Below are positions 24,240 to 32,896 of a stretch of DNA of 44,572 nt, piece after piece; within the stretch, counting starts at the first letter, position 1, and each line of letters starts with the position of its first letter. The stretch is from Saccharofermentans sp. (GTDB taxonomy: Bacteria > Bacillota_A > Clostridia > Saccharofermentanales > Saccharofermentanaceae). The position numbers were made by a program, and so were the translations under genes. The notes below the pieces were generated by a model. That model made no database searches, was not told where the DNA came from, and saw only the letters and a list, made by a program, of their open reading frames with translations. Where the stretch lies: positions 1-44,572 of the forward strand of contig JAILHX010000076.1 in NCBI GenBank assembly GCA_024695565.1, given 5' to 3'.

Positions 24240-24965
24240 ATGTCAGGTCATTCAAAGTGGAGCAACATCAGAAGAAAGAAAGAAGCTTCAGACGCAGCCA
24301 AGGGAGCTGTATTTACCAAATTCGCCAAAGAGATCGCCGTTGCAGTTAAGGCCGGCGGCCCCGACCCGAACAGTAATTCCAGGCTTAAAGTAGTCGTTGC
24401 GAAGGCAAAGGCTGCAAATATGCCTAACGACAATATCAACCGCGCCATCAAGAAGGCTGCTGAAGCCGGCGAGGGAGACGATTATGAAGAGATCACATAC
24501 GAGGGATATGGTCCTGCAGGAGTTGCCATCATGGTCAAGACTCTTACTAACAACCGTAACCGTACAGCAGCAGATCTCAGACACATCTTCGATAAGAACG
24601 GCGGTAACCTCGGTGTAGACGGTTCCGTATCCTTCCTTTTCAACGAGAAGGGCACTATCCTTATCTCCAAGGAAGATTACGAAGACGAAGATCAGGTTAT
24701 GGGTGATGCATTGGACTGCGGAGCTGCTGATTTCGAATCAGACGATGAATTCTACATCATCTCAACTTCTACAACTGACTACTACGATGTCAGAGATGCT
24801 CTTGAAGCCAAGAACTATGTCATCTCCGACTCTACTCTTGGTCCTGTAGCTACAACTACTGCTGAAGTAACTGACCCTGATGCGATCGCCCAGCTGGAGA
24901 AAATGCTCGACATGATGGACGAGAACGAAGATATCCAGGAAGTCTTCCATAACTGGAACGGCTAA
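24240..24965 (+). CDS. yebC: YebC/PmpR-family protein
   Basis: YebC-family proteins were first described as transcription regulators; newer work on the YebC2 branch links them to ribosome-associated translation of proline stretches. The start MSGHSKWSNIRRKKEASDAAKG, then FTKFAKEI, GGPDPNSNSRLKVVVAKAKAANMPNDNINRAI (seen in two parts) and TNNRNRTAADLRHIF are family signatures. Its 241 residues are standard. ATG with TTGGAGGA upstream. It leads an apparent four-gene operon ending at the terminator near 27268. Confidence 0.95.
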   Translation: MSGHSKWSNIRRKKEASDAAKGAVFTKFAKEIAVAVKAGGPDPNSNSRLKVVVAKAKAANMPNDNINRAIKKAAEAGEGDDYEEITYEGYGPAGVAIMVKTLTNNRNRTAADLRHIFDKNGGNLGVDGSVSFLFNEKGTILISKEDYEDEDQVMGDALDCGAADFESDDEFYIISTSTTDYYDVRDALEAKNYVISDSTLGPVATTTAEVTDPDAIAQLEKMLDMMDENEDIQEVFHNWNG

Positions 24966-24976
24966 GAGGCAATAAT

Positions 24977-26056
24977 TTGGACAACCTTGAAGAATCAAAA
25001 AACGAACAGACATCGGTAGAGAGCGCTTCGGTTGCTCGAAAAACTTTGTTGTCTGAATTCCGTGGTACTCTCAAACGATTCGACAGGTCGTCATCTTCAG
25101 CTCAGAATTCCAATTCCGACTATTCGTCTCAGGGATTTGAACGCAATGTTGACATAATACTTGCGAGCGAACAGCTGACACGCGAAGTCTTATCCAATAT
25201 CGCTGTCATTGCCTTTGTCGGTCCTTCCGGCACGGGCAAGAGCACACGTGCCATCAAAGTTGCCCGCGATAACAATATCTATTACATCATCGACGACGGA
25301 CTTCTGATCAACGGAAGCCGTATCGTCGCCGGTACTTCTGCAAAGAAGGCTCCGACCAAGATGGAATCTGTCAGGCAGGCTATCTTTGTCGATCCGACAA
25401 GATCTTCAGTCATGCGCCGCGCTTTGATCGAATCGATGCCAAGAGCTCTTATGATCCTTGGAACATCTGATTCGATGCTCAGCAAGATCTGCGAAAACCT
25501 CTGGCTCAACCAGCCTTCTATGCTTATCAGGATCGAGGACGTCTCTACCGAAGAAGAAAGACGCATGGCGCGCAATACCCGTGTGACAGAAGGTATGCAT
25601 ACGATCCCTGTCCCGAGCATGGAGATCAAGCATGAGTTCTCGGGCTATTTCTCTGATCCGTTCAGTAAGTTAAGACAGAGATTTGACCGTGAGCGCGGAA
25701 TCGCTCCCCTGGCTCCTGATTCAGACAGAACCGTCGTAAGACCTACCTTCTCTTCCCTTGGTTCTTATTCGATATCAGACGATGCTATTCTCGATCTTAT
25801 CAAGATCGTACTTAAGGATGTCCCGGGGTTTGCCGAAGTGACATCATTCAAAACAGAAAAACAGACATTCGGAGTAATGATCAGTATCGATCTCGCTCTT
25901 TATTACGGCTATGACGCCCAGAAAGTTCTTGAGACCGCACAGCAGCGTGTCGGGAATGCCGTTGAGGAATTCACTTCGATCACCATGAACGGCGTAAACG
26001 TCAGAGCCAGCAGACTTATGCATTTGGATAAGTCTGAACTCAAGGAGGAAGCTTAA
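24977..26056 (+). CDS. P-loop protein with C-terminal Asp23/Gls24-like domain
   Basis: A two-part protein of 359 residues. A low-complexity Ser-rich N-terminus (1-60) is followed by a P-loop NTPase domain with Walker A GPSGTGKST at residues 82-90 and a hydrophobic MPRALMILGTSD strand. From about residue 265, the sequence ISDDAILDLIKIVLKDVPGF... VMISIDLALYYGYDAQKVLETAQQRVGNAVEEFTSI resembles the Asp23/Gls24 (DUF322) envelope-stress domain. The combination in one chain is unusual. The start is TTG (first codons TTG GAC AAC), with AAGAGG upstream; no nearby ATG exists. It overlaps the next gene by one base (TAATG). Confidence 0.75.
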   Translation: MDNLEESKNEQTSVESASVARKTLLSEFRGTLKRFDRSSSSAQNSNSDYSSQGFERNVDIILASEQLTREVLSNIAVIAFVGPSGTGKSTRAIKVARDNNIYYIIDDGLLINGSRIVAGTSAKKAPTKMESVRQAIFVDPTRSSVMRRALIESMPRALMILGTSDSMLSKICENLWLNQPSMLIRIEDVSTEEERRMARNTRVTEGMHTIPVPSMEIKHEFSGYFSDPFSKLRQRFDRERGIAPLAPDSDRTVVRPTFSSLGSYSISDDAILDLIKIVLKDVPGFAEVTSFKTEKQTFGVMISIDLALYYGYDAQKVLETAQQRVGNAVEEFTSITMNGVNVRASRLMHLDKSELKEEA

Positions 26057-26817
26057 TGGAAAAAATATACATGATTCCTGTTAACGACGCTTACAACGAA
26101 TCCTGCGGATGCCCCATCTGCAGACTTCGCGATAAGGCGGAGACCAATTATCTCGAGTATTATCTCGGACCTTCGCTGATGGAACCTGATACGCGTAAGG
26201 TCACTAACAAGACAGGCTTTTGTCCTGAACATATGGGTAAGCTCAATAAGGCTGTTACTAACAGATTGGGATTGGGTCTTGTCATGCACACCCACCTGAA
26301 AGATTTCAACGAAGATCTTAACCCCAAACTCAAGTCGGCTATTCCTGCCAAGGCAGGTCTTCTTAAGGGAAGAAATCCGGATTATAAACAGAAACTGAAC
26401 AGCGTAGCAGATCTTATTGATAAGCGCGTAAACACATGCCCTATCTGTGACAATCTCAATGATGCCATGGGGCACTATATCGAAGTTATCTGCTGGATGT
26501 TTTCACATGATAATGAGTTCAAAGAAAAGTTCATCAAATCTGAATTCCACTGTCTGCCTCACACTTCACTGCTCTTAAGGCAGGCAGCCAAACTGTCACA
26601 GAACGATGCTTCTGATTTTGTTGAAGCTCTGTATGCCAATAATTCACAGACTTTTGATTCGCTTATCAGTGATGTCGAATACTTCACTTTGAAGTTTGAC
26701 TACAGAAATACTGATAAGCCTTGGGGAACGAGCAAGAATTCTATCCAGCGTTCGATGCGCTTCTTATCTTCAGATGGGAGGGATTTTGATGAATCGCAAG
26801 GAAAGAAACAGTCTTGA
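26056..26817 (+). CDS. DUF6062-family cysteine-rich protein
   Basis: A 253-residue soluble protein with two similar cysteine/histidine clusters: CGCPICRL and GFCPEHMGKL in the first half, TCPICDNL and FHCLPHT in the second. This fits DUF6062 and suggests two metal-binding sites. The family has no known biochemical function. ATG directly overlaps the upstream stop (TAATG) with AAGGAGG upstream, so it is probably made together with the P-loop/Asp23 protein. The last 29 bases overlap the following gene. Confidence 0.8.
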   Translation: MEKIYMIPVNDAYNESCGCPICRLRDKAETNYLEYYLGPSLMEPDTRKVTNKTGFCPEHMGKLNKAVTNRLGLGLVMHTHLKDFNEDLNPKLKSAIPAKAGLLKGRNPDYKQKLNSVADLIDKRVNTCPICDNLNDAMGHYIEVICWMFSHDNEFKEKFIKSEFHCLPHTSLLLRQAAKLSQNDASDFVEALYANNSQTFDSLISDVEYFTLKFDYRNTDKPWGTSKNSIQRSMRFLSSDGRDFDESQGKKQS

Positions 26818-27235
26818 GTATACAAAAGCTCAGTTAGAGGAATTCTCGGATAATACGATCCTTGAGGTGCTGCCTCAAAAGACTGATGAAGGATCTTCTT
26901 CTAAATGCGTGCTGATCAAGCATGATTACTATTCTTCTGATTCAGAACACGGAAGAAATCTGTTAGCAAGTTTTCTGGCAAGTATTACAGATTCCTCTTA
27001 TCACTCAGTTATTGTTTATCTTGTCGATAAGGGCGTTCTGTTGCTTGACAGATCCAATGCGCTATATGAACAGATGCAGCTTCTTATCAAGAAAGCTGAG
27101 ATGGTCATCGTTGATGAAGACAGTGCGTTCATCTATAACGTTAATGATTACACGAATACCAAAATATCTGTTCAGTCGTTCAAATCCATCTCTGATGATA
27201 TTCTGTACTCATCTGATTTATTGATATTGGAATAA
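26789..27235 (+). CDS. DsrE-fold protein resembling the YedF C-terminal domain, catalytic cysteines lost
   Basis: A 148-residue protein. From about residue 42 to the end, the pattern IKHDYYSSDSEHGRNLLASFL...SVIVYLVDKGVLLL...LLIKKAEMVIV follows the C-terminal DsrE domain of YedF-type sulfurtransferases (GxxLMxSFLxxL, VxFxNxGVxL, LxxKGVEIxxCGTC). The family's CGTC site is replaced by a DEDS-type sequence, and the N-terminal TusA part is absent. The match is by eye only. Start ATG 26789 is chosen over upstream in-frame codons because GGGAGGG sits seven bases before it. It is the last gene of the yebC operon. Confidence 0.6.
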   Translation: MNRKERNSLEYTKAQLEEFSDNTILEVLPQKTDEGSSSKCVLIKHDYYSSDSEHGRNLLASFLASITDSSYHSVIVYLVDKGVLLLDRSNALYEQMQLLIKKAEMVIVDEDSAFIYNVNDYTNTKISVQSFKSISDDILYSSDLLILE

Positions 27236-27267
27236 CGGGGTCGGACCCCACTGTAATAACAAGATTA

Positions 27268-27295
27268 AAAGGGGTTGTCGTTTGACAACCCCTTT
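27268..27295. terminator. Bidirectional terminator between the yebC operon and the PilX-like gene
   Basis: A perfect 12-bp stem AAAGGGGTTGTC / GACAACCCCTTT with a GTTT loop provides a T-run on both strands, between convergent genes. A smaller GGGGT/ACCCC hairpin (27237-27249) lies directly after the + strand stop. Confidence 0.88.
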
Positions 27296-27325
27296 GATTT
27301 GATCTGTTGATTTGCCTGCAGCTTA

Positions 27326-29458
27326 TCAATAATAGTAAATAATGTTCTGAACCTTGTACTGAGTTACAGCGGGTCTCTTCTTAGGTAATGACGAACTGCT
27401 TGACGGCTTAGGGCAGTAAGGCATATAGAAATTACCTGTTGTGTTGTATGTAGGCAGCGCGGAGACCTCGAGTCTTCCATAGAACCAGTTACCGCCTGCA
27501 AGGTCATTTCTGAATGTGAAGTAAGCACTGCCATAAAGTCCGATATAAGCTTCAAGAATACAGTCATCACCACACTGGAAGTATGTTCCGCTGCCTTCAC
27601 CGAGGATGTACATAGCCGGCTTCTTGACATTATCATAATAACTAGAATAATGCGTCGTGGAATTTGTCTCATCAGCCTGCGGTGTACCCTGGACATAAGC
27701 TCCGATAGCTGCTGCTGAAGAGCAGTTACGGCTGATAGAAATGAATCCCTGAGAACAGAGCGAACTATCATGGCAACGATACTGTGCTTCAGGTCCTACG
27801 ATCTTAGCGCCGGGTTCCAGAACAAATACCGCGCTGCTCGGATCCGAATTATCAACATTGTACATAGCAAATACCAAGCAGTTCATTGTTGTTGTCGAAT
27901 TTTCTGCAAAATAGAAGCGGTAACTGCCTCCACTAGCACCGTTAATGCAGATAACCCAAGGTTTCTTGTTATTACAGTTGCTCATTGTTGTGCCGCCAGT
28001 GATGTAATAGACACCGGGGTCAAGAGCAATGATTCTGTCTTGAGTGCCGTCCTTAGCATCCCATCTTAAAAGACCATTACCTGTTGTTGTAGATGTACCA
28101 GGGTTAATATCAATCTTCTTGGATTCAGGGATATTACCGTTACTATCCTTTGCCCAATCAGGATATGTGGTAGTCAGAGGATTCTTCGCTACTTCTGTTC
28201 CGCTCGGAATTACCGAATTAGCTGCATACCATACTCCAGTCTTGCTGTATGTAGCATATTCAAGCTTATAATTGTCACCGGTAGCAGTTAACCACTGTCC
28301 ATCAGGATTCATCTGGCAGATTACACTGGACAGGCTTGAAGGGAAAGCTGTCAAGCTGGACTGATATGTCTTATAGTTATCTAAAGTCGTAACCTTATCG
28401 TCAGGAAGAGTACCCGCATTTGTAACTGAGTATGAATTTCCGTTATAGTAACCTGTTGTATTGATAACTGTACCACCGTTACTTACAAAGTAGCAGTTTC
28501 TGCCGGTTCCTGTAACGAGGTCCTTGATCTTATGGTTCTGGTCGCCTGAATCGTTCTGTACAGTTCTGCCGGCAAAGACAAAGGTTGTACTCGAAATGGT
28601 GCTCCAGATATTGTCATTACCGGTGTGCTTGAAGCCGGCATCATTCGTAGTGCCGAGGAAATAGAAGTCACCTGACATTACACGTACGGATGCATCACTG
28701 TTCATGTATGCGCCTTCAAGGAAGACCATATTTCCGTAATATTCGTTACCACCGCCGAAATATGCATTAGAACCTGCAGCGAATACCATGTCAGAGTAAT
28801 ATTTTGCATCTGACGTATTATCTGAAGCACCGCCTCTGAAAAGGATAGTGTTATCAGTAGGATGTACGGCAGGATTGTTTACCATGCCGATACCACCGGT
28901 GAAACGGAGCGTAGCAGCTCCGGAATTACCGAGAACCTCAACCTGGTTTGTGAAACGGTCGCTGTTAGTAGGATCGCCCTGAGGTTCAACCTTGAATACG
29001 ATTCTGACATTCTCTGTTTCTTCACCGATCGTTGTTGAGAAATCAGCCCAAACGATCTTCTTATCCGTTGTATCTGGATAATAGATGTTAAGGAATGTGC
29101 AGTTCTTGTTATCAGGGTCATTCGCCTCGGAAGCCATTCCGGGGACACCGTCAACTACCATTCTGATCCTGTCGCCGGTATTTGAAGGTTTAGCAGCGAG
29201 AAGAGATTCGATCTGGGCATCTGTGATCTCCTGTGTCTGGAGAGCTTCCAGGAAGACTTCGGATGCAGACGTAACAGTCAGACGGGCCTGACTCAACATT
29301 GTTTCCTCATACAGACGGCCTCTCGTAGCCTGTGTAAGCATCATAGCTGCTGTGATGAAGATCATAGCAAGAGCCAAGATGAGAACTACGAGTACGAGAA
29401 TAGCACCCTGCTTACTTTCCTTCTTCTTAACTACTCTTTTAATCATAAGAAGCACCAT
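27326..29458 (-). CDS. Large PilX-like type IV pilus-associated protein
   Basis: A 710-residue protein (706 if it starts at ATG 29446). The N-terminus (KQGAILVLVVLILALAMIFITAAMMLTQATRGRLYEE, read in parts) has the PilX-type layout: basic start, a Gly directly before a long hydrophobic helix, then an amphipathic helix, but no FTLxE signature. A long Gly/Asn/Thr/Ser-rich body (about 190-680) with recurrent short beta patterns (FAAGSNAYFGGG, MVFLEGAYMNSD) suggests a beta-solenoid or adhesin-like head. It ends in a Lys/Tyr tail. It lies outside the pilus block but its promoter matches that of the minor prepilins, so a tip or adhesin role is inferred. Start choice between 29458 and 29446 is uncertain. 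Confidence 0.75.
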   Translation of the reverse strand: MVLLMIKRVVKKKESKQGAILVLVVLILALAMIFITAAMMLTQATRGRLYEETMLSQARLTVTSASEVFLEALQTQEITDAQIESLLAAKPSNTGDRIRMVVDGVPGMASEANDPDNKNCTFLNIYYPDTTDKKIVWADFSTTIGEETENVRIVFKVEPQGDPTNSDRFTNQVEVLGNSGAATLRFTGGIGMVNNPAVHPTDNTILFRGGASDNTSDAKYYSDMVFAAGSNAYFGGGNEYYGNMVFLEGAYMNSDASVRVMSGDFYFLGTTNDAGFKHTGNDNIWSTISSTTFVFAGRTVQNDSGDQNHKIKDLVTGTGRNCYFVSNGGTVINTTGYYNGNSYSVTNAGTLPDDKVTTLDNYKTYQSSLTAFPSSLSSVICQMNPDGQWLTATGDNYKLEYATYSKTGVWYAANSVIPSGTEVAKNPLTTTYPDWAKDSNGNIPESKKIDINPGTSTTTGNGLLRWDAKDGTQDRIIALDPGVYYITGGTTMSNCNNKKPWVICINGASGGSYRFYFAENSTTTMNCLVFAMYNVDNSDPSSAVFVLEPGAKIVGPEAQYRCHDSSLCSQGFISISRNCSSAAAIGAYVQGTPQADETNSTTHYSSYYDNVKKPAMYILGEGSGTYFQCGDDCILEAYIGLYGSAYFTFRNDLAGGNWFYGRLEVSALPTYNTTGNFYMPYCPKPSSSSSLPKKRPAVTQYKVQNIIYYY

Positions 29459-29537
29459 CCTTCAATATGTTTAAAACTACTTAAATTACTGCGTTTGACG
29501 GGAATACCCCGCACAATTCACCTTATTAGTTAAGCCT

Positions 29538-29566
29538 ATTTTAAGGCATCAGTGTTCAAATTTCAA
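29538..29566 (-). promoter_or_regulatory. Promoter of the PilX-like gene
   Basis: Minus-strand TTGAAA (29561-29566), 17-base spacer, TAAAAT (29538-29543). The -35 is part of TGTTGAAATTT, as in the minor prepilin promoter. The leader of about 75-85 bases includes a CGGG-GTATT-CCCG hairpin. Confidence 0.75.
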
Positions 29567-29602
29567 CAGAAAATTCTAATTTTGCTAACTTTTTTTACAT
29601 AG

Positions 29603-29613
29603 TTTGTTAACAA
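29603..29613. promoter_or_regulatory. TTGTTAACAA palindrome upstream of the PilX-like promoter
   Basis: This palindrome is centred 76-77 bases before the expected transcription start and lies 34 bases from TGTTGAAATTT, the same arrangement as at 16397-16408. Confidence 0.5.
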
Positions 29614-29637
29614 TTCGTTTACAAATTATGCTTCTTT

Positions 29638-30615
29638 CTATTCTTCCTCCGTTTTAGGGGCAGGTGCACCTTTCTCTCCGAACTTATCAAACTCCTCTTT
29701 TTTAGAGGCTACGAGCCAGTAATCGTTCTGTGTGGCAAAGCGCATTACGGCTGCTGCGTAATAGTTTCCTGCCTTATTCTTTTTTACTCTTGTTCTTGAG
29801 AACAGCTCGCCGTGTTCCCTGCATTCGAGCAATGCGTACTGTGATTTGCGGATCCTGAAGACCGGGATCTTAACAGATAATTTCTTATTACAAAGAGGAC
29901 ATTCGGCCATAAATCTTTTCGAAGATGCAAAAGCACTGATGCTGTCGAGACACTCAGGACCGACAAAACTGAAATCAGAAGGGACATCCGGATCTATAGA
30001 TGAACTGGAGATGGCCGAGATAACCTCCGAAGGCTTGTTGTGTTTAAAGATCTCTTCAAATACGGCGCCTGTATAGTGGGCATCTGCCGTAGCGCTGTGG
30101 AATATCTCTTTCTTATCTATATTATAGAAATCAACAGCTGCCTCAACACTTCTCTGCGTTCCCTGAAGTCCGGCAAAGAGCGAGAATATGGGCTGGAGAT
30201 CCAGAAAGAAGAGATTAAGCTTAGGGTCGAGCCCGAAGAACTCGAGGTTCATCTTGAGCATCGAGGGATCGGAGCTTCCCCACCCTACCAGGATCGCATC
30301 GCCGCAGAAAGTTCTGAACTTCTTATATGCATCCTGGAACGGAATGCCGTTCAGAAGATCTGAATTCTTCTTGTGAGTTACTTTCTTAACATGATAATGA
30401 AGCTTCGTGTACTTGACAGGTGCTATATCCGTGGAGAATGAATCCCTGTAGATGAGTTCGCCGTTGTCATATACATACTTAAGAGCGCCGATCTCGATGA
30501 TCTCGCCTGTAAGAGTGCTGACATCAAAGGGATATTCCTTGCCCGGCATCGGCTGGTTCCATTCCATATCAAATACAACAAATTCGGTGCCGTCTGTAAT
30601 CTTCCTGCTAAGCAT
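29638..30615 (-). CDS. DEDD-type 3'-5' exonuclease with C-terminal zinc-like domain
   Basis: A 325-residue predicted nuclease of the DnaQ-like fold. ExoI motif is FDMEWN (D-x-E), the middle acidic residue is in VGWGSSDPSML and ExoIII is HSATADAHYTG (HxxxxD). After about residue 230 a CPLCNKKL...CREHG element with conserved cysteines suggests a metal-binding tail with no clear homologue. Substrate is unknown; DNA or small RNA are both possible. The ATG overlaps the end of the YfhO-like gene by 8 bases, so it belongs to that transcript, although the functions do not obviously connect. Confidence 0.85.
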   Translation of the reverse strand: MLSRKITDGTEFVVFDMEWNQPMPGKEYPFDVSTLTGEIIEIGALKYVYDNGELIYRDSFSTDIAPVKYTKLHYHVKKVTHKKNSDLLNGIPFQDAYKKFRTFCGDAILVGWGSSDPSMLKMNLEFFGLDPKLNLFFLDLQPIFSLFAGLQGTQRSVEAAVDFYNIDKKEIFHSATADAHYTGAVFEEIFKHNKPSEVISAISSSSIDPDVPSDFSFVGPECLDSISAFASSKRFMAECPLCNKKLSVKIPVFRIRKSQYALLECREHGELFSRTRVKKNKAGNYYAAAVMRFATQNDYWLVASKKEEFDKFGEKGAPAPKTEEE

Positions 30616-32896
30616 CTGTATCGTTCCCTTCGCCGGTTACTTTCTTCTTATCATTATACCTTTGAACAAAAGGAATAGCGACAAGGCACAGGGCAACAAA
30701 GACGCTGATCAGAATTCCGGGAACGATTCCGGAGTCCTTTTGTTCAACAGATACTCTTATATAATCAATATTATCCGTATCGATTATCATGGCTGTCTTA
30801 CCGCAGTAATTGATCTTCTCGAAAACATCTGCGCTTACGTTTATCTTCGTATCTCCGTTAAAAGCATAGGGCAGGATCAGGGTATTGAATCCGTCCATCC
30901 GGGATACGTCGACCTCGTAAACAGAAGCATCCGCATTGCCTGCATATGAATTGATCTCATCAAGAGAAGATTCGTTGAGCCTGAATATGGATATACAGCA
31001 CTTGCTTTCGGATTCAGATTCGATGGTGAGCTTAAGAGTAAAACCTGAAGTGCCTGTATATATCTCCGTAATAAACGGACCCGTGAACGTCCTGTCGGAA
31101 TCTCCGAATTCGGATGTTACCCTGACATTCGCGCCTGACGGAGCAGAACAATATGCAAAATATCTGCAGCCCTCATCGATGATAAAGGGACTCATGGTGA
31201 TGTAGTTCTTACCTGCAGCGATACTATACTCGTTGCCTCCGATATTCTCCAAGCCGAAGATATCGTCTAATCCGAAGAATACTTCTTCGAACAGATGATC
31301 GCCTGATACGAGTTCAGACAGATAATTGATCTTCTCCGCTGATTTATCCGAAGGCGGCTGGACGCTCAAATCGACCGGAACCATCAGGTATTGGCTGTCA
31401 TCTGCGATTGCCGGAAGCTCAAAGCCGCTATCAAATATCAGATCCGTACCGTATGACTCCTCCCTGTTGCTCTTAAAGTATTCATTAACGGCACTGCCCG
31501 GCATGGTGTTGTTGAACATAACGAACATGGTGTTGACACCAACCAGTGCAAAAGCAGCAAAGAGAACAACGTATTTTCCGGCCTTTGTGAGCTTATCCGC
31601 TGCGATGGCATAGACCAGGGACGCTTCACAGATGATGCCGAAAAAGGTTGCGATCACAATCGTGCTTGCAAGCGAAGTGCCTGTTGCGGATACACCGGAT
31701 ATCAGGAGGAAGAACATCGGGATGAGCGCGATCGCGATGAATTCTCCCTTTTTAAGATTCTTAATGTTTCTGATGCCAATTGCGGCGATAAAGAACAATA
31801 CCGCCTCAAGGCAGATAAGTCTCGACGCGTTTAATGCCGGCGCAACGCCGAATACGCTTACTGTCTCGTTAACAAATGAAGATGCACAGGTTGCATGAAT
31901 GACCGTGAGGATCAATGCAGAAGCCACCTTGAGCCTTACGGGGATCTGTTCATTGAGCATGAAGGCTACGATTCCCGCAACCGTGAAAAGTCCTATATAG
32001 AAGATCGGAAGTCCGACAACCGAGATGTTGCCTGAACGGAGCAGGAACATTCCTCTTATGAGGTCGAAAACCTTATATGTCACTCGAGCGGTATCAAAGC
32101 TCGTCTTAACGTCAACCGCGATATTTAAGGGGCTTAATCCCGGAATAAGGAAAGCCATATCAAGGACCAGTCCGACGAACAGTCCTGCCAGCAGCCTTAT
32201 CCATGAAGAAAAGGCCATCTTAAATGTCTTATAGAGGCTGATGCACATCAGAAGGCTGATAAATACCATCGCAGGCAGTCCGGTGATAACTCCGAATCCG
32301 CCTGTGGCTGCCAGACCGAATGAGCAGAAACAAATGACGGAATAAGATTTCCATGTCCTCTTCTGCAGATAAGAATCAAATGCGGACATCAGGACCGGGA
32401 TCATTAATGCCATGTTCATGACCGATGCGAACTGAGCCGTGAATATTATCTGCGAAGAGAATGTATACATCACAGCAAGGAGCGCTGAAGAGAGCCTTCC
32501 AAGCTTAATGTGCTGCGAGAGGAAGAAATACATTGCAGAACAGCAAAGACCGAATCTTATATAAAAACCTATAAGGAGAACGGTCTTTGAAGCGATCTCG
32601 GGAAGAAGCAATGCCAGATAGAAGAACGGATCAAGATGGATGAACGTCAGAAGTCTCCAGGTGTCAGTAAAACCGATGCCCGAACGGATCAGTCTGATAT
32701 CTTCAACTGCAAGTTCAATGCCATGGATTATGTTCCCGTTCATCTCTTCCGAGCGCATTGATATAGCCTGGGGAAGGATCTTGCCGGGTTCAGTCAGAAG
32801 CCCGATATTTAATGCGGCGACAGCGATAATGACTGACGCGAGAAAACAGAAAACCACGCCATCAGCGGTGCGGAACTTTCCTGTTGTCTTAATCAT
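30608..32896 (-). CDS. YfhO-like polytopic membrane protein (divergent)
   Basis: A 762-residue protein with some 12-13 membrane helices in the first ~480 residues, then a C-terminal extracytoplasmic beta-rich domain and a last membrane helix (GILISVFVALCLVAIPFV). The layout equals that of YfhO proteins, which act in glycosylation of teichoic acids or other surface polymers, but sequence identity to the family is weak and I see no catalytic motif. The frame extends to 32992; ATG 32896 is chosen because it has GGAGG seven bases upstream and overlaps the preceding gene by 8 bases. It is the second of two tandem YfhO-like genes. Confidence 0.75.
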   Translation of the reverse strand: MIKTTGKFRTADGVVFCFLASVIIAVAALNIGLLTEPGKILPQAISMRSEEMNGNIIHGIELAVEDIRLIRSGIGFTDTWRLLTFIHLDPFFYLALLLPEIASKTVLLIGFYIRFGLCCSAMYFFLSQHIKLGRLSSALLAVMYTFSSQIIFTAQFASVMNMALMIPVLMSAFDSYLQKRTWKSYSVICFCSFGLAATGGFGVITGLPAMVFISLLMCISLYKTFKMAFSSWIRLLAGLFVGLVLDMAFLIPGLSPLNIAVDVKTSFDTARVTYKVFDLIRGMFLLRSGNISVVGLPIFYIGLFTVAGIVAFMLNEQIPVRLKVASALILTVIHATCASSFVNETVSVFGVAPALNASRLICLEAVLFFIAAIGIRNIKNLKKGEFIAIALIPMFFLLISGVSATGTSLASTIVIATFFGIICEASLVYAIAADKLTKAGKYVVLFAAFALVGVNTMFVMFNNTMPGSAVNEYFKSNREESYGTDLIFDSGFELPAIADDSQYLMVPVDLSVQPPSDKSAEKINYLSELVSGDHLFEEVFFGLDDIFGLENIGGNEYSIAAGKNYITMSPFIIDEGCRYFAYCSAPSGANVRVTSEFGDSDRTFTGPFITEIYTGTSGFTLKLTIESESESKCCISIFRLNESSLDEINSYAGNADASVYEVDVSRMDGFNTLILPYAFNGDTKINVSADVFEKINYCGKTAMIIDTDNIDYIRVSVEQKDSGIVPGILISVFVALCLVAIPFVQRYNDKKKVTGEGNDTDA

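Noticed and set aside
27237..27249. GGGGT/ACCCC hairpin as the terminator of the yebC operon
   Set aside because: It has only a 5-bp stem and no T-run; the 12-bp hairpin at 27268-27295 fits better.
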